Assembly: GCA_030431945.1 (NCBI GenBank)
Contig: JAUIIF010000010.1
Coordinates: 1 to 21,622 of the forward strand
From: Bacteroidia bacterium
GTDB taxonomy: Bacteria; Bacteroidota; Bacteroidia; Chitinophagales; Saprospiraceae
Length of the DNA: 21,622 bases
Direction: 5' to 3'
The translations under genes and the position numbers were made by a program. The notes below the pieces were generated by a model. That model saw only the letters and a list, made by a program, of their open reading frames with translations, made no database searches and had not been told where the DNA came from. Every line of letters begins with the position of its first letter. Positions within the stretch are counted from its first letter, which is position 1. Of this stretch, positions 9,101 through 15,827 are shown piece after piece.

Positions 9101-11766
9101 CTGCCGTTGCTCCATACGTAAGCGTAGGTTCCGGAGCCTCCGGATACTTCCAAATCCACACCACCGGTGCTTGCGCCAAAGCAATCAACGGGGATAACGG
9201 TGCCTAACACGGTAAGCGGACTGACGGTGCCTACGGTGTAGGTCTGGACGAGCACACAGTTATTGGCATCCGTAATGGTTACGGTATAGTTACCGGCAGT
9301 GAGGCCGGAAATGTCTTCCGTAACGGCACCGTTACTCCACGCAAAGGTGTAAGCCGGGGTTCCGCGCTCTGCCGTCAGGTTGATGGCTCCGGTAGCTTCT
9401 CCCTGGCAGGCAACCGGGGTAATCTGGGCAAAACCGTTCAGGGCCAGTGGTTCTCCGATGGTCACGGTGATGCTTTCCGTACAGCCGTTTGCATCAGTAA
9501 CGATCAGCGTATACGTTCCGGCGACCAGGCCACTCAGGTCTTCCGTAGCGGCGCCGTTGCTCCAGGCAAAAGTGTAGGGCTGGGTGCCTCCGGAAGTAGT
9601 AACGTCAATTGCGCCGTCATTGCCACCGCCACAACTTACGTTGGTGGGAACGGCATTAAGAAGGAGGTCCGTTGGTTCGGTAATCGTAAAGCTCGTGGAG
9701 GCAATACATTCGTTACCATCCGTAACGGTAACACTGTAGGTTCCCGCGGACAATCCCGCCAGATCTTCCGAGGTCGCTCCCGTATTCCAGCGGTAAATGT
9801 AGCTGGGGGATCCTCCCAATACGGTCAGGTCAATGGCTCCGTCACTGCCCCCGAAGCAATCCACGTTATTTGTTTGTCCCGTCAGCATTATGGCCGTAGG
9901 CTCCGTTACCGGATAAGCGGCAACCAAATTACAGCCTGCAGCATCGGTTACCGTAACGGTATAGCTGCCTGCACTGAGGTTGTTACGGATACGTCCGGTA
10001 GGGCCATCGGCCCAGACGTAGGTGTACCCGGGAGTACCTCCGGAGGCCGTAAGAACAATGCTTCCTGAAGCCTCTCCGTTACACGCCACGTTAGTGATTC
10101 TTTCCTCTACCTCCAGGGCGGCTGGTTCCGTAATCTGAATGGTTGTGTTGTCCGTACAGCCGTTGGCGTCCGTAACGGTTACGCTGTAACTGCCGGCTCC
10201 GAGGCCCGTGCGGTCTTCGGAGGTAGCTCCATCATTCCAGAGGAAAGTGTAAGCGGGGGTTCCTCCTGTGACTTCGACGTCAATACTTCCGTTCATTTCT
10301 CCGGCACAGCGCACGTTCGTCGGCACGGCAGTCAGCACCAAAGGTGCAGGAGCGCCAACCTGTACGGCGCCACTGACTTTACAGCCGTTCGCTTCGGTTA
10401 CGGTCACGCCGTAGACACCCGGGGCCAGGTCGGTAATCGTGGACGTTGTTTCTCCGTTAGACCACAGGTAGGTATAAGGCTGGTCTCCACCACTTGCCGT
10501 GGCCGTAGCGGTACCATCTTCGGTATCCGCACAGCTCGCCGGCGTACTCGTCAGGTTGACACTCAGGTCAATCACGCGAACCGTAGCAGTTGCAGTCCCC
10601 GTACACCCGTTGGCGTCTGTTGCCGTAACCGTGTAAGTACCGGCCCCTACTCCGGTGATGGTCGGGGTCATAACCCCGGTGCTCCATTCGTAGGTATACT
10701 GGCTGACCGGACCTGAAACCGGTTGCGCAGAGAGACTGCCGGTCGTGCCTGCTCCACAGAGCAAAAGATCACCGACGATTGCTACCGCAACGGGGTCAGA
10801 TTCGGTAATTACGTACGTATCCACGAGGGTACATTCATTGGCGTCCGTCACCGTGACCGAATAGGTCCCCGGGCCGAGCGGGCCAACCCCCTGGCCGGTG
10901 AAATTACCCGGTGCCCAGTTGTAAGAATAAGGAGGGGTTCCTCCACTCGGCGCAATGCGAATGAAGGCATCAACTACCCCGGGACAGACCGTAGCGTCGC
11001 CGAAAATTTCCCCGGTAATTGCCGTTGGTTCCATGATCTGGGTACTCGCCGTGGCAGTACAGCCACGATTATCCGTAAGGGTAACCTGATAAACACCTGG
11101 CGCTAAACCAGTAATGGTTTGCCCGGACTGGCCCGTTGACCAGAGGTAAGTGTACGGCGCAGTGCCTCCCGTTGGGTTGGCGGTAATGGCCCCGTCATCG
11201 GCGCCCGCACACTGCGCATCTACGTCGACGAGGGTGACCGTCGGAGGGTTCTCACTTATGGAGGTACAAGCTACGTACCCACAAAGATTAGCATCCACAA
11301 CGGTTACACAATAGTCCCCTGCCGGGACGGTGACCCCCCGCGTATTGGCTCCGGTTGACCAGTTGTAGGTATACGGGACTACCCCACCCTCCGGCTCTGC
11401 GGCAATAATGTACGGACCGACACATTGGTCCGGATCCGTGATGGTGGCCGTAACCCGGGTAGGCTCGCTCAACGTTACCTGATCCTGACCGGTCAAACCA
11501 TTGGCATCGGTAACGGTCACGCTGTAGGTCCCCGCATTAAGATTGGTAATGGTGGCCGTTGTACCTCCGTTACTCCATAAATAAGCAAAAGGAGATGTCC
11601 CGTTCGACACCGTTGCCGTGGCCGTTCCGTTTGACAATCCGAAACAGGGAATATCCGTTCCCGTAACGTTGACGTTTAATTGTCCTAAGAGCGAACCCGA
11701 CAAAAGGAGTAGCAAAGAGAACAGGCCACCCCTGAAAGGCAGCGAATTTTGTAGATGTGTGAACAT
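6112..11766 (-). CDS. Giant secreted SprB-repeat adhesin with T9SS C-terminal sorting domain
   Basis: A very long cell-surface or secreted protein, probably involved in adhesion or gliding. The frame is open from an ATG at 11880, but the signal peptide (MFTHLQNS...FSLLLLLSGSLLGQ) begins at the ATG at 11766, so that start is chosen (1884 residues). Next come 14 SprB-type repeats of about 75 residues, each with a core like YLWSNGATTEDL-GL-AGTYSVTVTD-ANGC. Two SdrD-B-like domains follow (about 8205-8548 and 7242-7592), each with a putative calcium loop, NANGQQDPGEPG. Between them is a cysteine-bearing domain typical of Saprospirales proteins (starting CNCLNN). After these are an Ig-like stretch, a PKD-like domain (about 6685-6920) and a type A sorting domain from IFPNP (about 6345) to HRVIID. 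It resembles gliding adhesins; the ligand is unknown. Confidence 0.93.
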   Translation of the reverse strand: MFTHLQNSLPFRGGLFSLLLLLSGSLLGQLNVNVTGTDIPCFGLSNGTATATVSNGTSPFAYLWSNGGTTATITNLNAGTYSVTVTDANGLTGQDQVTLSEPTRVTATITDPDQCVGPYIIAAEPEGGVVPYTYNWSTGANTRGVTVPAGDYCVTVVDANLCGYVACTSISENPPTVTLVDVDAQCAGADDGAITANPTGGTAPYTYLWSTGQSGQTITGLAPGVYQVTLTDNRGCTATASTQIMEPTAITGEIFGDATVCPGVVDAFIRIAPSGGTPPYSYNWAPGNFTGQGVGPLGPGTYSVTVTDANECTLVDTYVITESDPVAVAIVGDLLLCGAGTTGSLSAQPVSGPVSQYTYEWSTGVMTPTITGVGAGTYTVTATDANGCTGTATATVRVIDLSVNLTSTPASCADTEDGTATATASGGDQPYTYLWSNGETTSTITDLAPGVYGVTVTEANGCKVSGAVQVGAPAPLVLTAVPTNVRCAGEMNGSIDVEVTGGTPAYTFLWNDGATSEDRTGLGAGSYSVTVTDANGCTDNTTIQITEPAALEVEERITNVACNGEASGSIVLTASGGTPGYTYVWADGPTGRIRNNLSAGSYTVTVTDAAGCNLVAAYPVTEPTAIMLTGQTNNVDCFGGSDGAIDLTVLGGSPSYIYRWNTGATSEDLAGLSAGTYSVTVTDGNECIASTSFTITEPTDLLLNAVPTNVSCGGGNDGAIDVTTSGGTQPYTFAWSNGAATEDLSGLVAGTYTLIVTDANGCTESITVTIGEPLALNGFAQITPVACQGEATGAINLTAERGTPAYTFAWSNGAVTEDISGLTAGNYTVTITDANNCVLVQTYTVGTVSPLTVLGTVIPVDCFGASTGGVDLEVSGGSGTYAYVWSNGSLNEDLTNVPAGDYTVTVTDANECTGIASFTVTEPDEISLSITNPDIVCGGTNSGSITVFPAGGTGPYTYLWSNGATGNEIDDIPAGNYSVTVTDANGCTDVTSGIVLDELPELTCEVVVDQESTDGTNGALTVNVDGGTQPYTYVWSTGATTPAITGLTPGTYSVTVTDFSGCTTTCTRTLRQLSGIGDFVWEDFNANGQQDPGEPGIEDYPVYLKNAAGVIIDSMRTDENGNYAFLGLEPGTYSILFIVPPGGVRTLFNVGDDTTDNDADPAMDGMTQQYTLAPGEYNMTVDAGFFAQPGGGIADPCNCLNNNTTDLDGQFTEEIEVRANRGQTWTIIERENMFLLDNVEPPLLPVPVPLGTVLTETPDPDDPTMSIYSIEFRLVDSFQYRSLVSNGAFELEIANQCFYPEVRYRELPPEELCRFDAAVLLDGFGRLNGVEIPGEVVFTINGETVTEIDPMSLPAGLYDITAAFIPDPPIGEDGLEICIPELVTQFVLIDDCPAKLGDFVWQDTNANGQQDPGEPGIEGVKVTVTSQDGTYMDMAFTDETGMYMFSVPPGTYKMTFDAPDGFVPTVGNSGNDETDSDISGGMMMTGFYTVGPDEMDFTIDAGFIVPCIANIVNPGTIAESQEICGPGNVPQPLMEIAPATGGVGEISYLWMYNTVNPNQDITFWQAVPNSNTPNYAPGPIYETTYFTRCVRRDNCNWIESNTLTIEVGDDAVAEISGPSVVCVGEEAIFQAVNPGSGAVISWNFTGSSTVESATGATVSTMWQTFGSFSATLTVTANGCTSTRVFNVSVVNNPNRCGGNLTAQGAINNLQMREVEIEWQVPFDGSDYAFSLERSTDGVDFVPVAEVVTPAFVSGTDMAMYRQEDVSPLAGRTFYRVRMLDPVYGDMLSNVVELQLAGAVSSLGRIFPNPARNGMIHVEMTEEASSEGSVSVQLYDVRGNMVAPPHYLAPNTGVLNLHTDHVAAGVYFLRMTVGSRTETHRVIID
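8560..11690 (-). repeat. Fourteen tandem SprB-type repeats inside the adhesin gene
   Basis: Counting the [YF]xW[SN].G...[AP]G.Y.VT..D..G/EC core gives 14 copies at a spacing near 224 bp. The protein repeats are clear but the DNA has diverged between copies, so they are old repeats and not a recent expansion. Cysteines occur at two fixed places in most copies. Copies 1-2 and 14 are the most degenerate (for example DANGLTG in the first). Confidence 0.9.
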
Positions 11767-11973
11767 ATTTGGAATTATGATGGATGAAGCTAGATGTGGG
11801 TGTAAACGTGTTGTTCTTTCATTACTAAGTGCAGGTAGCTCAAATCGGTTTATAGTAGCCACTCCTACAAATACAAGCAAGGCAAACTCACCACTTCCTG
11901 AACGAAAGCGGCCGTTTACTGCTTAAAAACCATTACTACGTAAATATCCTCTCTACTCTTTTTCCGGACTACC

Positions 11974-12003
11974 CAAAGGTAATTCCTAGCACAAGATAAC
12001 CAA
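11974..12003 (-). promoter_or_regulatory. Strong consensus promoter of the adhesin gene (proximal)
   Basis: On the minus strand TATTG (ending at 12001) is followed by 19 nt and TACCTTTG (11974-11981), a full match to the Bacteroidota -33/-7 consensus and spacing. The start point would lie near 11967, giving a leader of about 200 nt before the ATG at 11766. Confidence 0.6.
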
Positions 12004-12033
12004 TACCTGTTGTTTTACCCAAATCTTCTTTCC

Positions 12034-12041
12034 CAAAGATA
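12034..12041 (-). promoter_or_regulatory. Second candidate -7 box of the adhesin gene (distal)
   Basis: TATCTTTG on the minus strand is a perfect TAnnTTTG. It lies about 20 nt downstream of the T-run of the upstream terminator, and its -33 position falls in that T-run (TTTT in place of TTTG). It shares CCCAAAG(A/G)TA with the proximal box on the plus strand, so the two may be duplicated or alternative promoters. Confidence 0.45.
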
Positions 12042-12057
12042 TGTTCGCACTTGTCCT

Positions 12058-12104
12058 AAAAAAGAACGGGTCACATCCAGCTTCTTGGCTGGATATGACC
12101 CGTT
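12058..12104 (-). terminator. Long-stem intrinsic terminator
   Basis: The arms AACGGGTCA-c-ATCCAGC (12065-12081) and GCTGGAT-a-TGACCCGTT (12088-12104) pair over 16 bp with one central mismatch and a 6-nt loop. On the minus strand the stem is followed by C and six T (12063-12058). It is 455 nt beyond the peroxidase stop codon, so it ends either a long 3' untranslated region or a separate small RNA, and it insulates the adhesin promoters. Confidence 0.8.
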
Positions 12105-12558
12105 TGACAAATCGTAATCTCATGAAAATATTGCGAAAAAGGTGAGCCAAAGGCCCGTAATCTCTTTATTAGTGGTCAAAACAAGGGGAGAAAACTTAGG
12201 GTAGTAAGTCGGCCTTTCCATTTGTCCGGGCCGACTTACTACCTTCGGCGAATCTCTGTGTATTTCCAAAATCCGACGCATTCGCCGGGTTTTGCTTTCG
12301 TTTGACAATACAATTATCGGGCCTTCATCACCTTTTTCGAAAGACACATTCGCCTAATTGTGATGAAAATAAATTGCATTTAATCTCACAAAAATCTGTA
12401 AAACAGTGCGTTATAATAATTTTTTGTGAACAAAATACATTTATTTTCCGCCCCCCTGCCCTAAAAGAAAATCGGTAGAAGGTGAAAAAAAGATGTAAAG
12501 ACCTGAAATAAGTATGCAACATCTCCGGTTTTTCGACAATTTTTCCGGCCCTTCGCTT
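12105..12558. other. Gene-free, structured intergenic region
   Basis: No convincing gene is seen; frames of 64-75 codons here lack family features. It holds a perfect 15-bp inverted repeat, GGTAGTAAGTCGGCC at 12200-12214 with its complement at 12229-12243 (14-nt loop). It also holds CGGCGAAT (12246-12253) facing ATTCGCCG (12280-12287). A 12-nt near-repeat, GACGCATTCGCC at 12275 and GACACATTCGCC at 12343, and a 9-nt direct repeat, CGTAATCTC at 12113 and 12156, are also present. The part from 12350 to 12520 is clearly more AT-rich than its surroundings. Confidence 0.6.
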
Positions 12559-13689
12559 TTAAAATGGGTTGGCGTAGCGTTCATCCGTCAACAGCGATTC
12601 ATCCGTTAGGGTGTGCAGAAAAGCTATAAGGGCTTCCTTTTCTGCCGCCGTCATCGTAAACCCCGTGATGTTAGGGTCTTCGTTTTCCACTCCATGCCCT
12701 CCGGAAGCGTAGTGCTCCAGCACTTCCTCCAGGGTGGCAAAACGCCCGTCGTGCATATAAGGAGCGGTCAGGGCGATATTCCGTAAGGTTGGTGTCCGGA
12801 ACTTTCCGTTATCCAGCCGGGAACCGCTGACGGCACCGAAGCCCTTATCCATAAAGTCATCCAGGTTAGCGACATCGTCGAGCCCGTTATTCTTAAACTT
12901 GTTGTCCCCGAACGAGGGCTTATTATGGCAGTGCCCGCACCCCGGGTGGTTCGCGCCGACGGGTACGTTTTCGATAAAGAACAGACTGTCCGCGCCAAAC
13001 TGCTCTTCCTCGGTAAAGAACTCCGTATTCCGGTAGACGACCCGGTCGAAATGACTGTCCCCCGAAATAATTGTCCGCTCAAACTGGGCAATGGCTTTTA
13101 CCGCCAGTTCCCGGGATATTTCACTGGTCCTGCCAATTCCGAAAGCAGCACGAAACCGCCGGGGATAATCACGGCTACGTCGCAGCCGCTGCAGCACACG
13201 CTCCCAGTCTTCGTCCATTTCCAGCATGTTTTCTACCGGGTGAATGGCCTGTTCCCAAAGCTGGGGAGCAGCGCCATCCCAGTTAAAGCCGTTAGGATTG
13301 AAGGCAAGATTAACAATAGACATAGCGCTGCGGGTTCCTTCCCGCCCGTCTACGCCGATAGCCAGTGCCCGCCCATCCGTAAATGCCAGTTCCTGCCGGT
13401 GACAATCCGCACAGGCAATGGCACTGTCGCGGCCCATTATTTTATCGTAAAAGAGCCGCCGCCCCAGCTCAATGCCCTCTTCCGTCAGTGGGTTCGTCTC
13501 GTCAAGGATCGGACGTGGCATAAAATCAGGCACCTCCAGGGTAAATGCCGTTGGAGTTGCCGGCCCGGTAATTGGAAGGTCCGGGACATCAACCGGGCAA
13601 GCCGGACAAACCACGGGCGGATCAGGATCACAGCTGGCAGCCGTAAACAAGACAAAAAGCGCAGTAATGGTCAGCAGGCGAAGCACCAT
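12559..13689 (-). CDS. Di-heme cytochrome c peroxidase / MauG-MbnH-like lipoprotein
   Basis: A periplasm-facing, membrane-anchored di-heme enzyme of the bacterial CCP/MauG superfamily; members reduce hydrogen peroxide or oxidise residues in partner proteins. The 376-residue protein has a lipobox ending at C20 (TAASC). It has two c-type heme sites, CADCH (93-97) and CGHCH (251-255), the inter-heme tryptophan W137 in NWDG, and the family C-terminal motif FRTPTLRNIALTAPYMHDGRF (298-317). A CPAC pair (28-31) just after the lipid anchor is unusual and might bind metal. It starts 9 nt after the previous reading frame ends and is the last gene of an operon with an MbnP-like protein. That suggests an MbnH-like role on the partner, but plain peroxidase activity is equally possible from the sequence. 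Confidence 0.88.
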   Translation of the reverse strand: MVLRLLTITALFVLFTAASCDPDPPVVCPACPVDVPDLPITGPATPTAFTLEVPDFMPRPILDETNPLTEEGIELGRRLFYDKIMGRDSAIACADCHRQELAFTDGRALAIGVDGREGTRSAMSIVNLAFNPNGFNWDGAAPQLWEQAIHPVENMLEMDEDWERVLQRLRRSRDYPRRFRAAFGIGRTSEISRELAVKAIAQFERTIISGDSHFDRVVYRNTEFFTEEEQFGADSLFFIENVPVGANHPGCGHCHNKPSFGDNKFKNNGLDDVANLDDFMDKGFGAVSGSRLDNGKFRTPTLRNIALTAPYMHDGRFATLEEVLEHYASGGHGVENEDPNITGFTMTAAEKEALIAFLHTLTDESLLTDERYANPF

Positions 13690-13698
13690 GGTTTTCCT

Positions 13699-13953
13699 TT
13701 AGTGAAGCGATAAACGGCCCGGAGGGCCGTAGGCAGGATTATTAACAAAGGATGTATCCGTAAGGGTTTGCAAAAAGGCGACTAAAGCCGCCTCCTGGTC
13801 CGGCGAAAGACCAAGCGGAAAAATATTAGGGCTCCGGTTTTCCGCGTACTTCCCCCCCGAGTTGTAGTGGGCAACCACTTCCTGCAGGGTTGTCATCCGG
13901 CCATCGTGCATGTACGGCCCGGTCAGGGCAACGTTACGCAGGCTGGGGGTCCG
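13699..13953 (-). pseudogene. Out-of-frame C-terminal end of the upstream di-heme peroxidase
   Basis: From 13953 a different frame encodes RTPSLRNVALTGPYMHDGRM, then LQEVVAHYNSGGKYAENRSPN and a stop at 13699. This is exactly the end of a MauG/CCP protein and closely parallels the end of the next gene (RTPTLRNIALTAPYMHDGRF). It lacks its own start and is the severed tail of the gene at 13934-14716. Between NNGLD of the first frame and RTPSL of this one lie 13 nt, against 78 nt in the neighbouring paralogue, so about 65 nt were lost. Confidence 0.8.
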
Positions 13954-14716
13954 GCGTTTGGGCTTCGTCCAGGCCATTGTTGAAAAATCGCTGGTTGGTA
14001 AAATGAGGTGGGGTATGACAATGAGCACATTCCCCCGTCGGTAGGTTGGCAAAAGGTCCGGGATCGCTGTCGTCCGCCCGGTCAAAAAAAATGGCGTGGC
14101 CCAGTTCCTCCTGTTCCGTAAAAACCGCCAGCCCCGCCTGCACCTGGTCGTACTTGGCACTGCCGGAAATCAGGGAACGCTGAAACTGGGCCAGGGCCAT
14201 TCCTACGTGGTCGGGCGTCAACTCGGCGGGCGTGGTGAGGCCAAAGGCCCGCTGAAAGCGGGGCCAGTAATCCGGGTGCCGGCGCAGTCGTTGTACCAAC
14301 CGCGGCCAGCTTCCGCCCATTTCGGCCGGGTCTGCCACCGGGTGCAGGGCCTGGGTCTCTAAGTCGTCGGCCCGGCCATCCCAGAAGAGGGTCTGGTGCA
14401 GGTAACCGACGTTGGTCAGGCCCGGCGCATTGCGCCGGCCGGTCCGCCCATTGATCCCCGTACTTACCGCCTGACCATCCGTGAAGGCCCGTTCCGGCAG
14501 GTGGCAGGTAGCGCAGCTGATGGTAGAATCCGCAGAAAGTACCGGGTCGTAAAACAACCTGCGCCCCAGGGCTAAGCCTGCTGCCGTCGTCGGGTTCCCT
14601 TCCGGATACAGGATGCCGGCAAAGGCCTCCGGCTCCGCCATGCTCAGCACTGCCGGTCCGCCCGGCTCACAGGCCAGCAGGCATAAAAAAACAACCGGTA
14701 GTAAGTAGCGGGTCAT
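13934..14716 (-). CDS. Di-heme cytochrome c peroxidase-like lipoprotein, frame broken before its C-terminus
   Basis: A 260-codon frame of the MauG/CCP superfamily. The signal peptide ends with a lipobox, LLAC (13-16). It keeps both heme sites, CATCH (68-72) and CAHCH (230-234), and the inter-heme W112 in FWDGRA. At NNGLD (246-250) the sequence should continue through about 26 residues into the TPSLRN...YMHDGR motif. Instead it runs EAQTPDPQPA to a stop, while the missing motif continues in another frame. The product would therefore hold two hemes but lack the C-terminal ligand and closing helices, and is probably not functional. An assembly error is possible but would have to remove about 65 nt. 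It starts 68 nt after the MbnP-like gene and ends in the same operon as an intact paralogue. Confidence 0.8.
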   Translation of the reverse strand: MTRYLLPVVFLCLLACEPGGPAVLSMAEPEAFAGILYPEGNPTTAAGLALGRRLFYDPVLSADSTISCATCHLPERAFTDGQAVSTGINGRTGRRNAPGLTNVGYLHQTLFWDGRADDLETQALHPVADPAEMGGSWPRLVQRLRRHPDYWPRFQRAFGLTTPAELTPDHVGMALAQFQRSLISGSAKYDQVQAGLAVFTEQEELGHAIFFDRADDSDPGPFANLPTGECAHCHTPPHFTNQRFFNNGLDEAQTPDPQPA

Positions 14717-14784
14717 ATTCAGTAGCGTTGGCCGGCAGCTGCAGCATTGTTTTCCCGGGGCTCAGCCCCTGCTCATCTCCCCGT

Positions 14785-15543
14785 TTAGCGGAGGTCCAGC
14801 TTGAATTGACCGACTAACCGCTCCCATATCGCCTGACCGATCGCCTGGTTACCACCGTGTACGCGTTGCTGGTTGACGTCACTGATGTCAAATGTCTCGG
14901 TCTCACTGGCCAGCGCCTTCAGCACGTCCGCTACGATGGTTAGGCGGGGGTCGTTCTCACCGTCAATGGTAATGTTGCCGGTCAACGAAATGGTGGCATA
15001 AAGCGCGTCACTGCCCAGGTGATAAGATAGCCCTGTATCAAACGTACCGTCATTTTCCAGGTCGGCATTCGCCTCTATTTTAGCAAATACGTACCGCGTA
15101 CCGGGGCCCCAGAATTCATTCTCATTCAGGATGTAGTCGGCAGCAAAATTATTGGGGTCCAGCGCGTTTAGCGCTGGCTTTACCCCCAGGCCAAAGCGCA
15201 AGCCGACGTAATCTCCTGCGGGGACGTTGTAGGTACGCGTCACCGTAGCCGCATCCGTAGCCGACCCGTAGCGGATGAGTTCAAGTTCGGAAAGTGGTAC
15301 CGTACTGCCGTCTGCCGCCAGTAGGGTCAGGTCAGAAACGTAATACTGAAACAAGGTGGTTTTCAGTTGGGCACCCGTTGGGTAAGCGTACGTTCCACTC
15401 TGAATGGCCAGGTCGGTTCCGGCATAGGTAGCCACGAAATCAATCGAAGTGGCCACGGTGTCGGGGCTTACGACATCATCGTCGTCCAGACAGGCAACAA
15501 AAAGCAAAGGAAACAGCAGGGCAAATAAGCTTAAAAATTTCAT
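14785..15543 (-). CDS. MbnP-like copper-binding family lipoprotein
   Basis: The 252-residue product starts at the ATG at 15543, where a signal peptide (MKFLSLFALLFPLLFVAC, lipid cysteine C18) begins; upstream in-frame ATG codons would add a non-signal leader. The mature protein is all-beta with the family pattern: YYVSDLTLL (67-75), YNVPAGDYVGLRFGLGV (105-121), NEFWGPGTRYVFAKIEA (142-158) and SYHLG (173-177). MbnP proteins are periplasmic, and in methanotrophs a di-heme partner, MbnH, oxidises a tryptophan of MbnP to kynurenine at a copper site. W145 is the best candidate here and W240 the second. Two MbnH-like peroxidase genes follow directly. No methanobactin gene is present. Family assignment is fairly firm; copper binding is inferred. 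Confidence 0.8.
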   Translation of the reverse strand: MKFLSLFALLFPLLFVACLDDDDVVSPDTVATSIDFVATYAGTDLAIQSGTYAYPTGAQLKTTLFQYYVSDLTLLAADGSTVPLSELELIRYGSATDAATVTRTYNVPAGDYVGLRFGLGVKPALNALDPNNFAADYILNENEFWGPGTRYVFAKIEANADLENDGTFDTGLSYHLGSDALYATISLTGNITIDGENDPRLTIVADVLKALASETETFDISDVNQQRVHGGNQAIGQAIWERLVGQFKLDLR

Positions 15544-15554
15544 GGTGTAGGATT

Positions 15555-15572
15555 GGGCGCGGCCGCAGGTGC
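15555..15572 (+). repeat. Dispersed GC-rich repeat, copy A, next to the MbnP start
   Basis: GGGCGCGGCCGCAGGTGC is the exact reverse complement of 15831-15848 (18 of 18). It lies 12-29 nt upstream of the MbnP ATG, where a ribosome would bind, so pairing with copy B in a longer transcript would cover that site. Confidence 0.8.
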
Positions 15573-15666
15573 CGAGCGGGTTTAAAATAATAAGCAGGCT
15601 AAGTGCCCCTGACGAACAGGTAACTGACCAGCAGCATCGCCCAAGAAGGGGAATTTGCCAGCCTCC

Positions 15667-15684
15667 CCGGGGGGGTACCCCCGG
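15667..15684. other. Strong GC palindrome in the MbnP leader
   Basis: CCGGGGG (15667-15673) pairs with CCCCCGG (15678-15684) around GGTA. It sits between the candidate promoter and the MbnP start and would form a stable hairpin in that leader. No T-run follows, so it is not a normal terminator. Confidence 0.45.
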
Positions 15685-15723
15685 ATAACTATTGAACATT
15701 ATTTCTGGCGGTGCAGATGTAAC

Positions 15724-15756
15724 CAAAATTGGAATTTGTTGCTGGGGCGACCAATA
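15724..15756 (-). promoter_or_regulatory. Candidate promoter of the MbnP-peroxidase operon
   Basis: On the minus strand TATTG (15752-15756) is followed by 20 nt and CAATTTTG (15724-15731), seven of eight matches to TAnnTTTG. The start point near 15717 would give a leader of about 175 nt that contains the palindrome at 15667 and copy A but not copy B. Confidence 0.4.
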
Positions 15757-15788
15757 AGTGGCCGGGAATGATTTATATCATTGCCCCT

Positions 15789-15805
15789 GCGCCGGATTCC
15801 GGCGC
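15789..15805. other. GC hairpin after the DUF2141 gene
   Basis: GCGCCGG (15789-15795) and CCGGCGC (15799-15805) form a perfect 7-bp stem around ATT. It adjoins copy B of the dispersed repeat and may be part of that element. It has no T-run, so termination is uncertain. Confidence 0.4.
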
Positions 15806-15827
15806 CGGCCGGCCCTCTTCTACCTGG

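Noticed and set aside
8098..9207. Long plus-strand frame (369 codons) opposite the adhesin repeats
   Set aside because: It mirrors the repetitive coding strand; the repeats on the minus strand explain its openness.
8560..11690. Regular repeats at about 224-bp spacing as a possible CRISPR or satellite
   Set aside because: They are in-frame protein repeats with conserved residues and diverged DNA, not identical short repeats with spacers.
12120..12522. Two small minus-strand frames of 75 and 64 codons
   Set aside because: They run through perfect inverted repeats and AT-rich sequence, have no ribosome-binding site and no domain-like composition; structured non-coding DNA explains them better.
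12925..13713. Plus-strand frame of 262 codons opposite the intact peroxidase
   Set aside because: The minus strand carries two heme motifs and a lipobox; the antisense translation has no recognisable feature.
13934..13969. Programmed ribosomal frameshift joining the two peroxidase frames
   Set aside because: No slippery heptamer with a following structure was seen, and about 22 codons of family sequence are missing at the junction, which points to a deletion.
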